Counted from the stretch's first letter, positions 30,447 to 39,560 are shown. The stretch: 64,000 nucleotides of DNA from Bryobacterales bacterium (GCA_022823865.1 JAJEHF010000065.1:89418-153417); one strand, 5' to 3'. Notes: generated by a model not told the origin, from the sequence alone. A program made the numbers and translations.

Positions 30447-31109
30447 TCATCTGACTACTGCTGCTGCCTCCGCGTCTCCGGCAACGAGAGCAACAGAGTT
30501 CGGGTCAGGACATTGCCAGATTCCAGCAATACCAATTGCAACAACAGCAATCCAGAACAACACCTGAGCAACAAACCGTCGAGAGTCCCTTACCTCATTC
30601 TTCTTCACCTTGTTCAGTTCGTTCCGGTTAGCCTCAAGGATTTCCACGCCATCCTTCAACTTTTTGAACATCTCAATGTACTCGTGAACCTGGGTAGCGG
30701 GGGACTTGCGATTGAGCCTGCCACGGGAGAGCTTGGCGGCCGCCTGCGCCCCAAGCTGTCGAATTTCTAGAACGCTTGGAATCGTATCGCTCACTACGAC
30801 ATCCTTGTAATCTCGGTCAAACTGCTTCAACAGCCTGATGAGATACATGATGCCCGCCTCTGAAGCCTCGTACATCGCCCTGTGGCAATGATCCTCCACC
30901 TCTCCGAGTTCGTGGCGAAACTCGTCTCGATCTGAGATTACAAGGGCCTTCAGAAGATGATGGCCTGCGTACCGCAACTCGTTGATCGCAGGGAACGGCA
31001 GTTCCCGTTCGCACAGTTCAACTTCTTTGATGAAGCTTTCTGCCTCCGCGAAGCGTTTCTGTAAGTCTTGGAATAAGTCGATGTCGCAATTATCCCTGTC
31101 CTGCGTCAT
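30447..31109 (-). CDS. Hypothetical membrane-anchored helical protein
   Basis: 220 residues, no assigned family. Mostly helical and charged, with CERELPFPAINELRYAGHHLLKAL (a HEPN-like helical pattern by eye only) and a C-terminal transmembrane helix (FVAQVLFWIAVVAIGIAGIW, about residues 177-197). More AT-rich than the surrounding backbone, suggesting acquisition. The preceding small gene overlaps its start by 20 bases, so they likely form a unit. Confidence 0.62.
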   Translation of the reverse strand: MTQDRDNCDIDLFQDLQKRFAEAESFIKEVELCERELPFPAINELRYAGHHLLKALVISDRDEFRHELGEVEDHCHRAMYEASEAGIMYLIRLLKQFDRDYKDVVVSDTIPSVLEIRQLGAQAAAKLSRGRLNRKSPATQVHEYIEMFKKLKDGVEILEANRNELNKVKKNEVRDSRRFVAQVLFWIAVVAIGIAGIWQCPDPNSVALVAGDAEAAAVVR

Positions 31110-31317
31110 CGACTTTGTAATCCTTCACCGCTTCACGGTTCCGGTCCATATCCTCTTCGGTGAGGTATCGACCCTGTTGCAGATTCACATTGCCGGTCGC
31201 CGTCTTACTCACGACGTCCCTTGCGATTTCTCGCTTCGCTTGTTCGTGATCTCGAATCTCCGGATCGCTCACCGGCGATCGAAATGCGGTCCTGAACATT
31301 CTTGCCATCCGTCGCAT
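31090..31317 (-). CDS. Small hypothetical protein upstream of the membrane-anchored gene
   Basis: 75 residues (MRRMARMFRTAFRSPVSDPE...). ATG 31317 is preceded by a consensus Shine-Dalgarno (AAGGAGGGATC). The protein has a basic, amphipathic N-terminus and a charged remainder (EEDMDRNREAVKDYKVDDAG). Its stop overlaps the start of the 220-residue gene by 20 bases. No known domain. The good ribosome site and coupling make it a credible gene. Confidence 0.6.
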   Translation of the reverse strand: MRRMARMFRTAFRSPVSDPEIRDHEQAKREIARDVVSKTATGNVNLQQGRYLTEEDMDRNREAVKDYKVDDAGQG

Positions 31318-31915
31318 GATCCCTCCTTGGGTTTTTCCTGAAGCTGCATCACCAGTCAGTTGTGTCCCAAAAGCTTGAAGCTCGGATCGCACTGTGAATC
31401 ATTGCTATCTCCTTCTTCACCGTAATGATTGCAATACCCATCGCAACCATCGTGTACATCGTAGCCACTATTAGCCACGCCTGTCAATAACGAGGCACTC
31501 TTTTGACAGCAGGATTTTTTCAGTAAACTGTTGGAGGCAAATAGCTTATGGCTTGCGATTAGAACATATGGCGGAGACGCCGAGGATCGCAGAGTTCGTA
31601 GCTCTAGGCCGACTAAGTTCAACGAATCTGTTGTCAACAAATCTGTTGCCAACTTGTGCGTTTCAGACTGCACTTGCATGCTTCGGCGGGATCGGGACAC
31701 ATGAGATCCAGTCGACCATCGCGATGTGGTGTCTGCACCACGACAGGTTGGAGGGTGCAACGCCCCCAGAGCACCGCAGCCTGCGAGCTATCAGTTCTTG
31801 CGACCGACATAGTTTCGATCAATCAACCGGTTGGATGGAAAAGCCCGAATATGGACGCTTGTTCCACGCCGAATACTCCGACTGTGGCACTCAATGCCGA
31901 GCGTGCACAGGTGGA
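31318..31915. other. Intergenic region
   Basis: About 600 bases, partly AT-rich, without a gene I can support. Open frames here look like noise. The start of the small gene at 31317 and its upstream AT-rich stretch (31330-31550) probably hold a promoter, which I could not pin to a precise motif. Confidence 0.4.
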
Positions 31916-32431
31916 TCAAGGTTGCGATCCGGAGGGAGCAGATCCTTGTTTGAGGTAGCCGTAGTATCCAAGGTCTTTGCCCGTGACGTGCTTGGTCGCC
32001 CAGATGATCTGTCCGACATGCCCCGCGAAGTGCGTCAGCACGTGAGTGATCGCGTGCAGCACGGTCACGTCATAGACCTGGATGCTGCGCGTCTCCATGA
32101 GGGAATCGGGCGGCAGGTCCGCCAACAAGGCGTCTGCCTCGGCCACCGTGCCGCTGAGCCGCTCGGCCAGCACTTCCGCCGGGAGCGCCTCGCGTGTCGC
32201 AAACTCCCAATCCCGGTCGCGGTTATCAGGCTGCCCGCCCACGCCGGCTAGGATCCACTGGCGCACGTTGCCGGACAGATGCAGGACTAGGTTGCCGATC
32301 GAATTCTCGATCGCGTGATCGCGGTGCCAGATCTGCTCGGCAGACAATCTGCCGAGACAGTCGCACACGCGCTCAGAGCTTTGGCGAAGTTCCTTGCGCG
32401 CAACGCGCAGGAACTCCGCGCCAGTCTCCAT
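31916..32431 (-). CDS. DinB-like/DUF1572 family protein
   Basis: 171 residues of a four-helix DinB/YfiT-type fold. The metal-binding histidine pattern is visible: LHLSGNVRQW (first His) and HAITHVLTHFAGHVGQI (further His residues about 127-141). The family includes thiol-dependent transferases, but the substrate is unknown. The sequence is compact, and the start at ATG 32431 follows a short upstream gap from the NIPSNAP gene. Confidence 0.82.
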   Translation of the reverse strand: METGAEFLRVARKELRQSSERVCDCLGRLSAEQIWHRDHAIENSIGNLVLHLSGNVRQWILAGVGGQPDNRDRDWEFATREALPAEVLAERLSGTVAEADALLADLPPDSLMETRSIQVYDVTVLHAITHVLTHFAGHVGQIIWATKHVTGKDLGYYGYLKQGSAPSGSQP

Positions 32432-32463
32432 GTTGGGTATTCCGGGCTACGGCTACCGACGGC

Positions 32464-32874
32464 TCAACGCAGCGGCGAGAAATCCGTGGCCTTGAGCCAC
32501 TGGTTCTCGATTCCGGCAACCAGCCTGCCGTCCTTGCGCGACTCCGCAGCGGCGGCTTTCCAAGCTGGATCCGCAACAAAGGCTGCCCACGACTTCTTGG
32601 CCGCTTCGCGGCTGTCGTGCGCGAGGATGTAGACCAGAGTGTTGCCCTTCTCGTCACCCTCGGTGGGCGTCCAGTAGCCGATCAGGTCCATGCCGTGCTT
32701 GACGAACAGGTAGTTGGTGTGATCCCGGAAGCGCGCCATCAGGTCGGGCAGCTTGCCCTCCGCAGCGGTGTAGATGCGCATCTCGAAAACGCGCTCGCCC
32801 TCGCCTTCTTCGGCGATAGCCGCGAGCGGAGCGAGCAGCAGGAGCGGCAGCAGTGCCGCGAGGATCTTGGTCAT
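32464..32874 (-). CDS. NIPSNAP family protein, exported
   Basis: 136 residues with a signal peptide (MTKILAALLPLLLLAPLAAIAEE). The ferredoxin-like NIPSNAP domain reads VFEMRIYTAAEGKLPDLMARFRDHT, then GYWTPTEGDEKGNTLVYILAHDSREAAKKSWAAF. The function of NIPSNAP proteins in bacteria is largely unknown. The ATG at 32874 has AAGGAGAA upstream. It lies between the DinB-like and MDR-oxidoreductase genes, all minus strand. Confidence 0.85.
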   Translation of the reverse strand: MTKILAALLPLLLLAPLAAIAEEGEGERVFEMRIYTAAEGKLPDLMARFRDHTNYLFVKHGMDLIGYWTPTEGDEKGNTLVYILAHDSREAAKKSWAAFVADPAWKAAAAESRKDGRLVAGIENQWLKATDFSPLR

Positions 32875-32903
32875 GAGGTTCTCCTTAAAGACAAACAGGT
32901 AGA

Positions 32904-33908
32904 TCAGTCGCCAGCGAGTTTGACGACTTGCTTTCCAATGTTAGCGCCGCCGAGCATGCCGATGAACGCATCTGCTGCATTCTCGATGCCCTCGGCGACA
33001 GTTTCCCGGTACTTGAGCTTGCCGTCCGCTACCCACCCAGCCATCTCGGCCAGCGATTCGTCGTCGTGCTCCCGGAAATCGAACACCAAAAAGCCCTCCG
33101 CGCGGATCCGCTTGGTGATGAAGTGCCACAGCAGACGCGGCCCGACCGGAGCGTCGACGGCGTTGTACTGGGAGATCTGGCCGCAGATCGCCACCCGGGA
33201 CCTGACGTTCAACTGCTGGAAGACCGCATCGGTGACGGGTCCGCCCACGTTGTCGAAGTAGACGTCAACGCCGTCGGGAGTCGCCGCGCGAAGAGCGTTG
33301 AAGAAGCCATCGCTCTTGTAGTCGACGGCAGCGTCGAATCCGAATTCCCCGGTCACCAAGGAGCACTTCTCCGGTCCACCGGCGATCCCGACCGCGCGGC
33401 AACCATGGATGCGGGCGATCTGCCCAACCGCCGAGCCCACCGCGCCGGCGGCGCCGGACACACACACTGTCTCGCCGGACTTCACGCCGGCGACCTTGAG
33501 CAGTCCGTAGTAGGCGGTCAATCCAGGCATGCCTAGCACTCCCAGATACGCAGAAAGCGGTGCCGCGTTGGCGTCAACGACGCGTAGATGTTCCGCCGAC
33601 GCAGTGGCGTATTCTCGCCAGCCGAGGGGTCCCGTTACGTACTCACCCGCAGCGATCTGGTCGCTGTTCGACTCGATCACCTGGCCCACGGATGCGCCGA
33701 CCATTACCTGCCCGATCTCCACGGGAGCGGCATACGACTTGCGACCGCTGATGCGCCCGCGCATGTAAGGGTCGACAGACATGTAGTGGACCTTGACCAA
33801 GCACTCGCCCGCGCCGGGACTGGAGACAGGCGCCTCTTCAAGGCGGAAGTCAGACGGTTTCGGCACGCCCACGGGCCGTGCGGCGAGCACGATGGATCGG
33901 TTGGTCAT
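32904..33908 (-). CDS. NADP-dependent oxidoreductase, zinc-free MDR (CurA/prostaglandin-reductase-like)
   Basis: 334-residue medium-chain dehydrogenase/reductase of the leukotriene-B4/CurA type. The N-terminal GroES-like domain (VHYMSVDPYMRGRISGRKSY) precedes a Rossmann fold with VCVSGAAGAVGSAVGQIARIHG. The motif VDPYMRGR and lack of zinc-binding cysteines are typical of NADPH alkenal/one oxidoreductases that reduce alpha,beta-unsaturated ketones. Cytoplasmic. Confidence 0.88.
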   Translation of the reverse strand: MTNRSIVLAARPVGVPKPSDFRLEEAPVSSPGAGECLVKVHYMSVDPYMRGRISGRKSYAAPVEIGQVMVGASVGQVIESNSDQIAAGEYVTGPLGWREYATASAEHLRVVDANAAPLSAYLGVLGMPGLTAYYGLLKVAGVKSGETVCVSGAAGAVGSAVGQIARIHGCRAVGIAGGPEKCSLVTGEFGFDAAVDYKSDGFFNALRAATPDGVDVYFDNVGGPVTDAVFQQLNVRSRVAICGQISQYNAVDAPVGPRLLWHFITKRIRAEGFLVFDFREHDDESLAEMAGWVADGKLKYRETVAEGIENAADAFIGMLGGANIGKQVVKLAGD

Positions 33909-33963
33909 TGGAAAACGGAGAGTTTAGCAAGCCGCAGGTTAGCGGCCTTGCCGCAATGTCGCG

Positions 33964-34632
33964 CTAGAAGCGCCGCGATCCGAGGCGCCTCACGTCGAAC
34001 TCGGCGGTGTGGGCCACGGCCATGACGGCCATCACGCCCGCTTGGACGGGGTCGGTAACGACCAGATCGGCGGCGTCAGGAACCGAGCCTGCCATGTTCA
34101 GCGAGATGACCAACAGACCCTTGGCCTGAACGGCGCGTACGGAGCGCTCGATCTCCCCGCCCATCAGGGCACCCGCCAGCACGACTGCCTCGACCCGCGG
34201 CAGGCGGGCGGTCGCCAGCACCGCCTCGGCGATCTGGCGCTCGCCGACCAAGGGAATCGTGTCCACGGAGATGCGCTCGCCGCGCAAATTGTGGCGGTCC
34301 GCTTCGGATACGGCACCCGCGACTACCTGGCCCACTTGCGAGCCGCCGCCGATGATCACGATGCGCTTGCCAAAGACGTGATGGTGGGTGTGATTGGTTT
34401 CAACCGAACGCACCCCGCCCAGCACGGCCAGAGCATCGACAATGTCGGCCGCCGGCCGCGAAGTCGCGATTTCGATCGCGATGGTCTCGACGGGCGCTTG
34501 GGCATCGAGGATGGAGATCCATGTGATGCGCGCGTCCAAGGCGGCCACTGCCTCGGCTATGAGGCGTAGTGCCGCACCATCGCCCTCCACCTCGATGGCA
34601 AGGGCCAATACGTTGTCTGCGTCGGTCCGCAT
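33964..34632 (-). CDS. ACT-like/DUF5612 family protein
   Basis: 222 residues. The N-terminal part looks ACT-like; the C-terminal part is a Rossmann-like module, GKRIVIIGGGSQVGQVVAGAVSEADRHNLRGERISVDTIP, with AGALMGGEIERSVR and NMAGSVPDAADLVVTDPVQAG. These recall DUF5612 proteins, known to me mainly from archaea. Function unknown, perhaps ligand-sensing. The gene is followed after a gap by the rbfA-apbE fusion on the other strand. Confidence 0.75.
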   Translation of the reverse strand: MRTDADNVLALAIEVEGDGAALRLIAEAVAALDARITWISILDAQAPVETIAIEIATSRPAADIVDALAVLGGVRSVETNHTHHHVFGKRIVIIGGGSQVGQVVAGAVSEADRHNLRGERISVDTIPLVGERQIAEAVLATARLPRVEAVVLAGALMGGEIERSVRAVQAKGLLVISLNMAGSVPDAADLVVTDPVQAGVMAVMAVAHTAEFDVRRLGSRRF

Positions 34633-34747
34633 ACCGGGTCCCCTACCCTGACTTTCAGAATTACACAGTCACGCCAGCGGGCGATGTAGCCGCCACGGGA
34701 AGTGGCGCAACTGGACAAATGCTGCTATGCCATGATGGGCACCAGAG

Positions 34748-36082
34748 ATGGCCTCTCACATCCACGATCGAGCGGTGGGCACGCTGACGCGAGAGCTCAG
34801 CAGGATCGTTTCGCAAGAGGTGCGCGATCCGGCGGTAGTAGCCATCCGAGTGAGCAAGGTCGAGCTTTCGCAAGACAAGCGAAACGCACACGTCTTGGTG
34901 GCGTTCTGGGACCCCAAGGACGGCGAAGAGCCGGGCCGTGAACCGTTGGAAGCCCTCGAGCGCGCGACCCCGTTCATTCGCAAGTCGCTGGGCCGCAGCT
35001 TGCGCATGCGCCACGTGCCGGAACTGCGTTTCTCGTACGATCTGGCCGAGCAGCACACCAGTCGCATTGAGACGCTGCTCAAGGGCATTCGCGACGAAAG
35101 CAAGAAGGGGCTTGGGGTACTGTTCGCAGCCATCGCCCTGCAAGCAGCCGGGACCGCTGAGGTTTCAGCCCTAGAACGACTCGAATCCTCAGCAGCAATC
35201 ATGGGAAGCGAGTTCCGGATAGCCTGCTACGCCCCTACCAAGAAAGTCGCCGCCGGAGCAGTCACCGCCGCCTTTGACGAAGTTAGGCGAGTGGATGCCC
35301 TGCTGAGCAACTACAAGCAGGACAGCGAATTGAGCAGGGTTAACCGAGAGGCCAGTCGTGGCGAAGTACAGGTGTCGGAGGAACTGGCAGCACTGCTGGA
35401 CCGCTGCCTGAGCTACTCCCGTGCAAGCGAGGGTGCCTTCGACATCACCGTCGGGGCCCTAGTCAAGGCTTGGGGGTTCTATGGAGGCGAGGGCAAGATG
35501 CCCCGCCCCTGGACTCTGTGGTGGGCGAGGAGGCACACCGGGTATCAGCACCTGCTGGTGGACCAGGCGAAGGGGACAGTACGGTTTACGCGGTCGGGCT
35601 TGCAGCTGGACCCGGGAGGTATCGGTAAAGGCTATGCAGTGGACCGTGCGATCGCGGCTCTACGAGAGTATGGAGTCGAGACCGCGCTAGTCAGCTCAGG
35701 CGCGAGCAGCATCTATGCGCTAGGAGCGCCGCCCGACAACGCCGATGGCTGGAATCTGGACGTACGGGGAGCCGACGCCAACGACAGCGAATTCATGACC
35801 GTGACACTGAAGAATGAGAGTCTGTCGACCTCCGGCTCCTACGAGAAGTTCTTCGACAAGGACGGCACGCGCTATGGCCATATCCTCGACCCGCGCACGG
35901 GGCAGCCCGCGCTGGGCATGACCGCGGTGTCCGTGATTGGGCCGAACGCGATCGACACGGAGGCCTGGTCGACCGCGCTGTTTGTGAATGGCGCCAAATG
36001 GGCGCGCAAGCATGGCGTCCCGGAGGGGCGGGTGTTGCTCTGCCCCGAGGGCGAGGCTTGCGGCTGGCTCGCCCAGGAGTGA
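34748..36082 (+). CDS. RbfA-ApbE fusion: ribosome-binding factor plus FAD:protein FMN transferase
   Basis: 444 residues. Residues 1-115 are a full ribosome-binding factor A domain (MASHIHDRAVGTLTREL, SQDKRNAHVLVAFW, LRMRHVPELRFSYD). Residues 119-140 (KKGLGVLFAAIALQAAGT) look like a signal or membrane segment. The remainder is ApbE: MGSEFRIACYAP (152-163), LLSNYKQDSELSRVNR, LDPGGIGKGYAVDRA, GHILDPRTGQP. No ATG, GTG or TTG start separates the two parts before ATG 35201. ApbE attaches FMN to exported redox proteins; RbfA acts in the cytoplasm on the 30S subunit, so a covalent fusion is puzzling. It could be a real fusion or a sequence artefact that joined two genes. Confidence 0.82.
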   Translation: MASHIHDRAVGTLTRELSRIVSQEVRDPAVVAIRVSKVELSQDKRNAHVLVAFWDPKDGEEPGREPLEALERATPFIRKSLGRSLRMRHVPELRFSYDLAEQHTSRIETLLKGIRDESKKGLGVLFAAIALQAAGTAEVSALERLESSAAIMGSEFRIACYAPTKKVAAGAVTAAFDEVRRVDALLSNYKQDSELSRVNREASRGEVQVSEELAALLDRCLSYSRASEGAFDITVGALVKAWGFYGGEGKMPRPWTLWWARRHTGYQHLLVDQAKGTVRFTRSGLQLDPGGIGKGYAVDRAIAALREYGVETALVSSGASSIYALGAPPDNADGWNLDVRGADANDSEFMTVTLKNESLSTSGSYEKFFDKDGTRYGHILDPRTGQPALGMTAVSVIGPNAIDTEAWSTALFVNGAKWARKHGVPEGRVLLCPEGEACGWLAQE

Positions 36083-36101
36083 GGCGGGCGAAGCAGCGGT
36101 T

Positions 36102-37127
36102 TTAGTTCAGCTCCGCACTGGCCGGGACGGAGCCAGGCTGCTTGCGGTGCGGGTGGCGGAAGAAGTCGACGGCCGACGCCTTGTGCACGCAGGATATCGT
36201 GCAGGCTGGGGCGCACGCCTTCGGGGTGCGGTAGGCAGTGCGGATGTCTTCGACGGTGTAATCGGCGAGCGGAATTCCGGGGACGCCGCGCTGCTGGGAG
36301 CAGTAATGCACCAGCCCGTCCTCACAAATGTAGAGGTAGCGGGCTCCGGCCCGGCAGCTCCACTTGTTGACGTTGCCGTGGACTAGGTTGTCTTGGAAGT
36401 ACGTTAGGCGGCTGTAGCCACGCTTGGAAAGGGCCTTGACACGCTCGTAGACGCGTCTTTCCACCTTGCCCAGCGGCTTGAGCTGGCCATCTCCGTCGTG
36501 GATTACGCCGACAGTGCTGGTGAAGCCCAGTGCCGTAGCACGCTTGGCAACGGTGTATGCGTCGCCTGGGTTGGGGATGCCGGATCCGACAACAGAGTTG
36601 ATGTTGACGTCGAAGTCAGCGTGCTCCGCCAGCATTTCCAGTTTGCGGTCGAGGACGCGCAGACTCTTCATCGAGGTCTGGTCGGGCTCGACGTTGTCGA
36701 TGCTGATCTGGAGGTACTCCAAGCCGGCATCGTTGAGCTGCTGAATGCGCGACGGCCCGAGCAAGTAGCCGTTCGTGATCAGGCCGGCGAGCATGCCGCG
36801 GGAGCGGATGTGGCGAATCAAGTCATCCAATTGCGGGTGCAGCATGGGCTCGCCACCGCTCATCGTGATGCAGCTGACGCCGAGATCGGCCAAGGCGTCG
36901 GCGCGTTCAACCAAGACTTCGAAAGCAACGGGTGAGGAAACGTGGTCGTACTCGTTGCAATAGGCGCAGGCAATGTTGCAACGCCGGGTCGGAATCATGT
37001 GGGCCAAGACCGGATGGTCGGTATCGACCAGCGCCTTGGCGATCATGCGGGCCTCGCGAAGACCGCGATGGAGGCCAAGCATCCTGCGGCGAAAGCGCGT
37101 GCGCATGGGTACAGGTACGGTCGGCAT
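36102..37127 (-). CDS. Radical SAM protein with C-terminal Cys-rich extension
   Basis: 341 residues. The radical SAM cluster motif CNIACAYC is at C50, C54, C57, followed by GGEPMLHPQL and further barrel strands. A C-terminal extension holds more Cys (SCRAGARYLYICEDGLVHYC and KACAPACTISC), similar to SPASM/Twitch auxiliary clusters. The modified substrate is unknown. It converges on the rbfA-apbE gene, 20 bases apart, and is not adjacent to a precursor peptide. Confidence 0.82.
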   Translation of the reverse strand: MPTVPVPMRTRFRRRMLGLHRGLREARMIAKALVDTDHPVLAHMIPTRRCNIACAYCNEYDHVSSPVAFEVLVERADALADLGVSCITMSGGEPMLHPQLDDLIRHIRSRGMLAGLITNGYLLGPSRIQQLNDAGLEYLQISIDNVEPDQTSMKSLRVLDRKLEMLAEHADFDVNINSVVGSGIPNPGDAYTVAKRATALGFTSTVGVIHDGDGQLKPLGKVERRVYERVKALSKRGYSRLTYFQDNLVHGNVNKWSCRAGARYLYICEDGLVHYCSQQRGVPGIPLADYTVEDIRTAYRTPKACAPACTISCVHKASAVDFFRHPHRKQPGSVPASAELN

Positions 37128-37263
37128 CGCAGTCGCGCGGCAGCAGCGGGCGAGGCTCCCGCATCCGCCTCAACCGTCAATTATAGGGGCGGAGCAAGGA
37201 AACCAAGCGTCCAGGGGTGCATAGCCATCAGGCTTGCTCCCCTTCGGGAGCATGGTGTAAAGC

Positions 37264-37449
37264 TAGGGAATTATGTACGAAAGTGGCGCTAGGGATGTTA
37301 TCCTGTAGTCATGAAGCCAAACGGTGAATGTCGGGCGGGAAATGCGGTCAAGACCGTTCCCGGCAGCACGCTAACGTGGGCGGTTGCGCCGTGCGTTGTG
37401 CCAGAACCGTGTGCGATGGTGTTTCACCACTTTCGTACATAATTCCCTA
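37264..37449. mobile_element. MITE-like element with 23-bp inverted repeats ending in TA
   Basis: A 23-base sequence starting TAGGGAATTATG at 37264-37286 recurs as its perfect inverse complement at 37427-37449, about 140 bases apart. The element is 186 bases long and encodes no protein. Both ends are TA, which fits a TA target duplication as in IS630/mariner-type elements; this is inference, as no transposase of that type is in the window. It sits 16 bases before tRNA-Gly, and its right repeat contains CATAAT, a possible -10 box for the tRNA operon. Confidence 0.65.
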
Positions 37450-37465
37450 CAGTTAGGTCTTAGAA

Positions 37466-37541
37466 GCGGGAGTAACTCAGTTGGTAGAGTGCGACCTTGC
37501 CAAGGTCGATGTCGCGGGTTCGAGTCCCGTCTCCCGCTCCA
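37466..37541 (+). tRNA. tRNA-Gly (GCC anticodon)
   Basis: Cloverleaf readable: acceptor GCGGGAG pairs with CTCCCGC, D arm AACTCAGTTGGTAGAGT, anticodon loop containing TTGCCAA (GCC), T arm GCGGGTTCGAGTCCCGT, discriminator T, and encoded CCA at 37539-37541. It is just downstream of the MITE-like element. Confidence 0.95.
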
Positions 37542-37574
37542 TGCTCGGGAAGGCTTCAGGCAAGCCGAGGTTTC

Positions 37575-37649
<75 letters not shown>

Positions 37650-37730
37650 GGCTCTAACCCCTTGGGTAGGCAGTAGTTCCCTGTGTTTTCAATGACTTAT
37701 GTGAGCCAAGCCACATTCAGAAGTCTCAGC

Positions 37731-37770
37731 GTTCGGGAGCATTCACGAGCATTCGAGGCCATTCGCGAGC
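37731..37770. repeat. Four 10-bp tandem repeats (ATTCnnGAGC-like)
   Basis: Four consecutive decamers (GTTCGGGAGC, ATTCACGAGC, ATTCGAGGCC, ATTCGCGAGC) lie about 80 bases after tRNA-Cys. The period equals one helical turn. Possibly arm-type recombinase sites; no matching set was found elsewhere in the window. Confidence 0.45.
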
Positions 37771-38297
37771 ACTGAAAACGGAAAAAATGGTCCGAATATG
37801 GTCCGGCGTAGCAAACGAATCCTGCCCGGTGCGGCCACATAGCGACGTGCGTGAGGAGACACATGCAGGCGTGCTATTCACCTCCGTGCCACGCCGATAC
37901 GCTGGGATCAAGAGACAAGTCCACGTTGATGCGGGCGACACTAACGGTGCGCTCCTTTGAAGAAGGTGAGTGTCGCGTCATTTGCGATGAGACACTCAAG
38001 GAACTGGCGCTTGCTACCAGCAACTCCCCGAGCGCACTAGCGTGCGGAACGCCCATGCTGGCGGGTCCCACGATCGCTGGGTGCCCAGATCAGCCCCTTC
38101 AACCGTCTGAACACGGCCTCGAATCTGTCGAGCGCATCGTCCAACCCCGGAAGTTCGTCGATTTGGTCCGGCGGCAGTCGGTTTAGGTGCTGTGTGCGGG
38201 GAGGTAGTGCTTAACCCTCTCGTCGCCATCCAGATCGCGCTCGCCGGCCACCCTGCCGACACGGTCAATGAACATACTGGACCGCCCCTAGCAGGCT
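37771..38297. other. Intergenic stretch before transposase relic
   Basis: About 530 bases with no supported gene. It contains an AT-rich GAAAACGGAAAAAATGG segment just after the decamer repeats. Likely damaged mobile DNA. Confidence 0.4.
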
Positions 38298-39236
38298 GTG
38301 GCCTACGACGGCACGACGCTGGACCTGCCGGACGAGGAACGCAACCGGGAGGAGTTCGGGCTGCCAGGCGCGAGGCGCGGGCAGGCGGGCTTCCCAAAGG
38401 CGCGCGTGACGGCGCTGCTGGAACTGGGCAGGCGGGCAGCCTTCGCGTGGGAGCACGGCCCGTACCGGGAGTCGGAACGCAAGCAGAGGCCGAGCGCCTG
38501 CACCGGCACTTGCCGCCGGGGATGCTGCTGGCCGACCGGGGCTACCTCTGGGCCGACCTGTGGTTGTCGGCGGTGCGCAGCGGGGCCGACCTGCTGTGGC
38601 GCGTCCGTGCGGACACGCAGTTGCCGCCGAGCCAGGTCTTGGCCGACGGCTCGTTCCCCAGCTAGTTCGCCGGTGCGCCGGCGCGGGTCGTCGAATACAT
38701 GCTCAGGGAGGCGGACGGGGAACTGTACCGGCTGCTGACGACTCTGCGCGACCCGCGGGCTGCCCCGGCCGCCGAGTTGGCTGCGCTGTATCACGAACGC
38801 TGGGAGATCGAGACGGCCTACGACGAGATCAAGACGCACCTGCTGGGGCGGCCTCCGCTCCTTCGCGGCAAGAAGCCCGAACTGGTGCGCCAGGAGATCG
38901 AGGGCCTGATGCTGGCCCACTACGCAGTGCAGCGCTTCCCGCACGAGGTTCCCCGGCAGGCCGACCAAGACCCTGACCGACTCTCGTTTCTACATGCCGT
39001 ACAAGTCGTGCGCCGCCGGATCCAGAATCCCGGCGCTCCCCCCTGCGCGCCGCCAGCGGGCGCTTGAACGGGCGGTCTTGGAGGAGATCCTCGAGGAGCG
39101 GGCCGAGTCCAATCCCGGCCAAGCCAAGCCGCGCGGCGTGAAACGGAAGATGAGCAAGTTCAAGATCCGGCACCGCGAACCGCTGTCGAGAGAAGTCCAT
39201 CCGTGGGAGCCAGAAATCGCAGCTCCATGTCCTTAA
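38298..39236 (+). pseudogene. IS4-family transposase relic
   Basis: Fragments in two frames join to an IS4-type transposase: AYDGTTLDLPDEERNREEFG and ALLELGRRAAFAWEHG, then GMLLADRGYLWADLWL with DLLWRVRADTQLP, a stop at 38663-38665, then the catalytic-end region HERWEIETAYDEIKTHLLG, and a third shift into a tail ending VKRKMSKFKIRHREP. Frameshifts near 38480 and 39030 plus the in-frame TAG make it non-functional. The N-terminal third is missing. No clear terminal repeats were seen. Confidence 0.8.
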
Positions 39237-39260
39237 GAAAAGAGTCTTGAAGCGAAACGG

Positions 39261-39560
39261 GTGGAGGGGAACCGGGAGCGCGTGACGAGCACGGCAGGCA
39301 AGCGCCTACAAGAGCTGCGGACGGAGAAGGGAGCGGTCGATGGCCCACATGTACGGGACAGACGGGATGCGAAGGCTGTACTTGCGGGGGCGGGCGAACA
39401 TTCGCAAGCGGCTGCTGGTGCATGCCTGCGGGTTCAATCTGGGGGTGCTGATAACGTCGGTCAACGGGGCCGGCACGCCCTGCACACTGCAGCGGCAGGA
39501 CTGCCAGCCAACGGCCAACCTTGGCTTCACCGTTTGTTTGCCATTCCGGGATGCCTGGAG
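39261..39560 (+). pseudogene. C-terminal relic of a second transposase
   Basis: GNRERVTSTAGKRLQEL followed, after a frame change near 39335, by AHMYGTDGMRRLYLRGRANI and RKRLLVHACGFNLGVL. This matches my memory of the C-terminus of a common transposase family (IS1182-like or related), where the segment reads like MRRxxLRGxxNIxKRxLIHAAGFNLxLLM. Only the C-terminal end is present and it is broken. Confidence 0.6.

Noticed and set aside
31553..32251. Plus-strand 232-codon ORF upstream of and across the DinB-like gene
   Set aside because: No domain, no ribosome site, and half overlaps the antisense of a recognised gene.
37731..37770. CRISPR array
   Set aside because: Repeats are 10 bases without spacers and no cas gene is present; reported as tandem repeat only.
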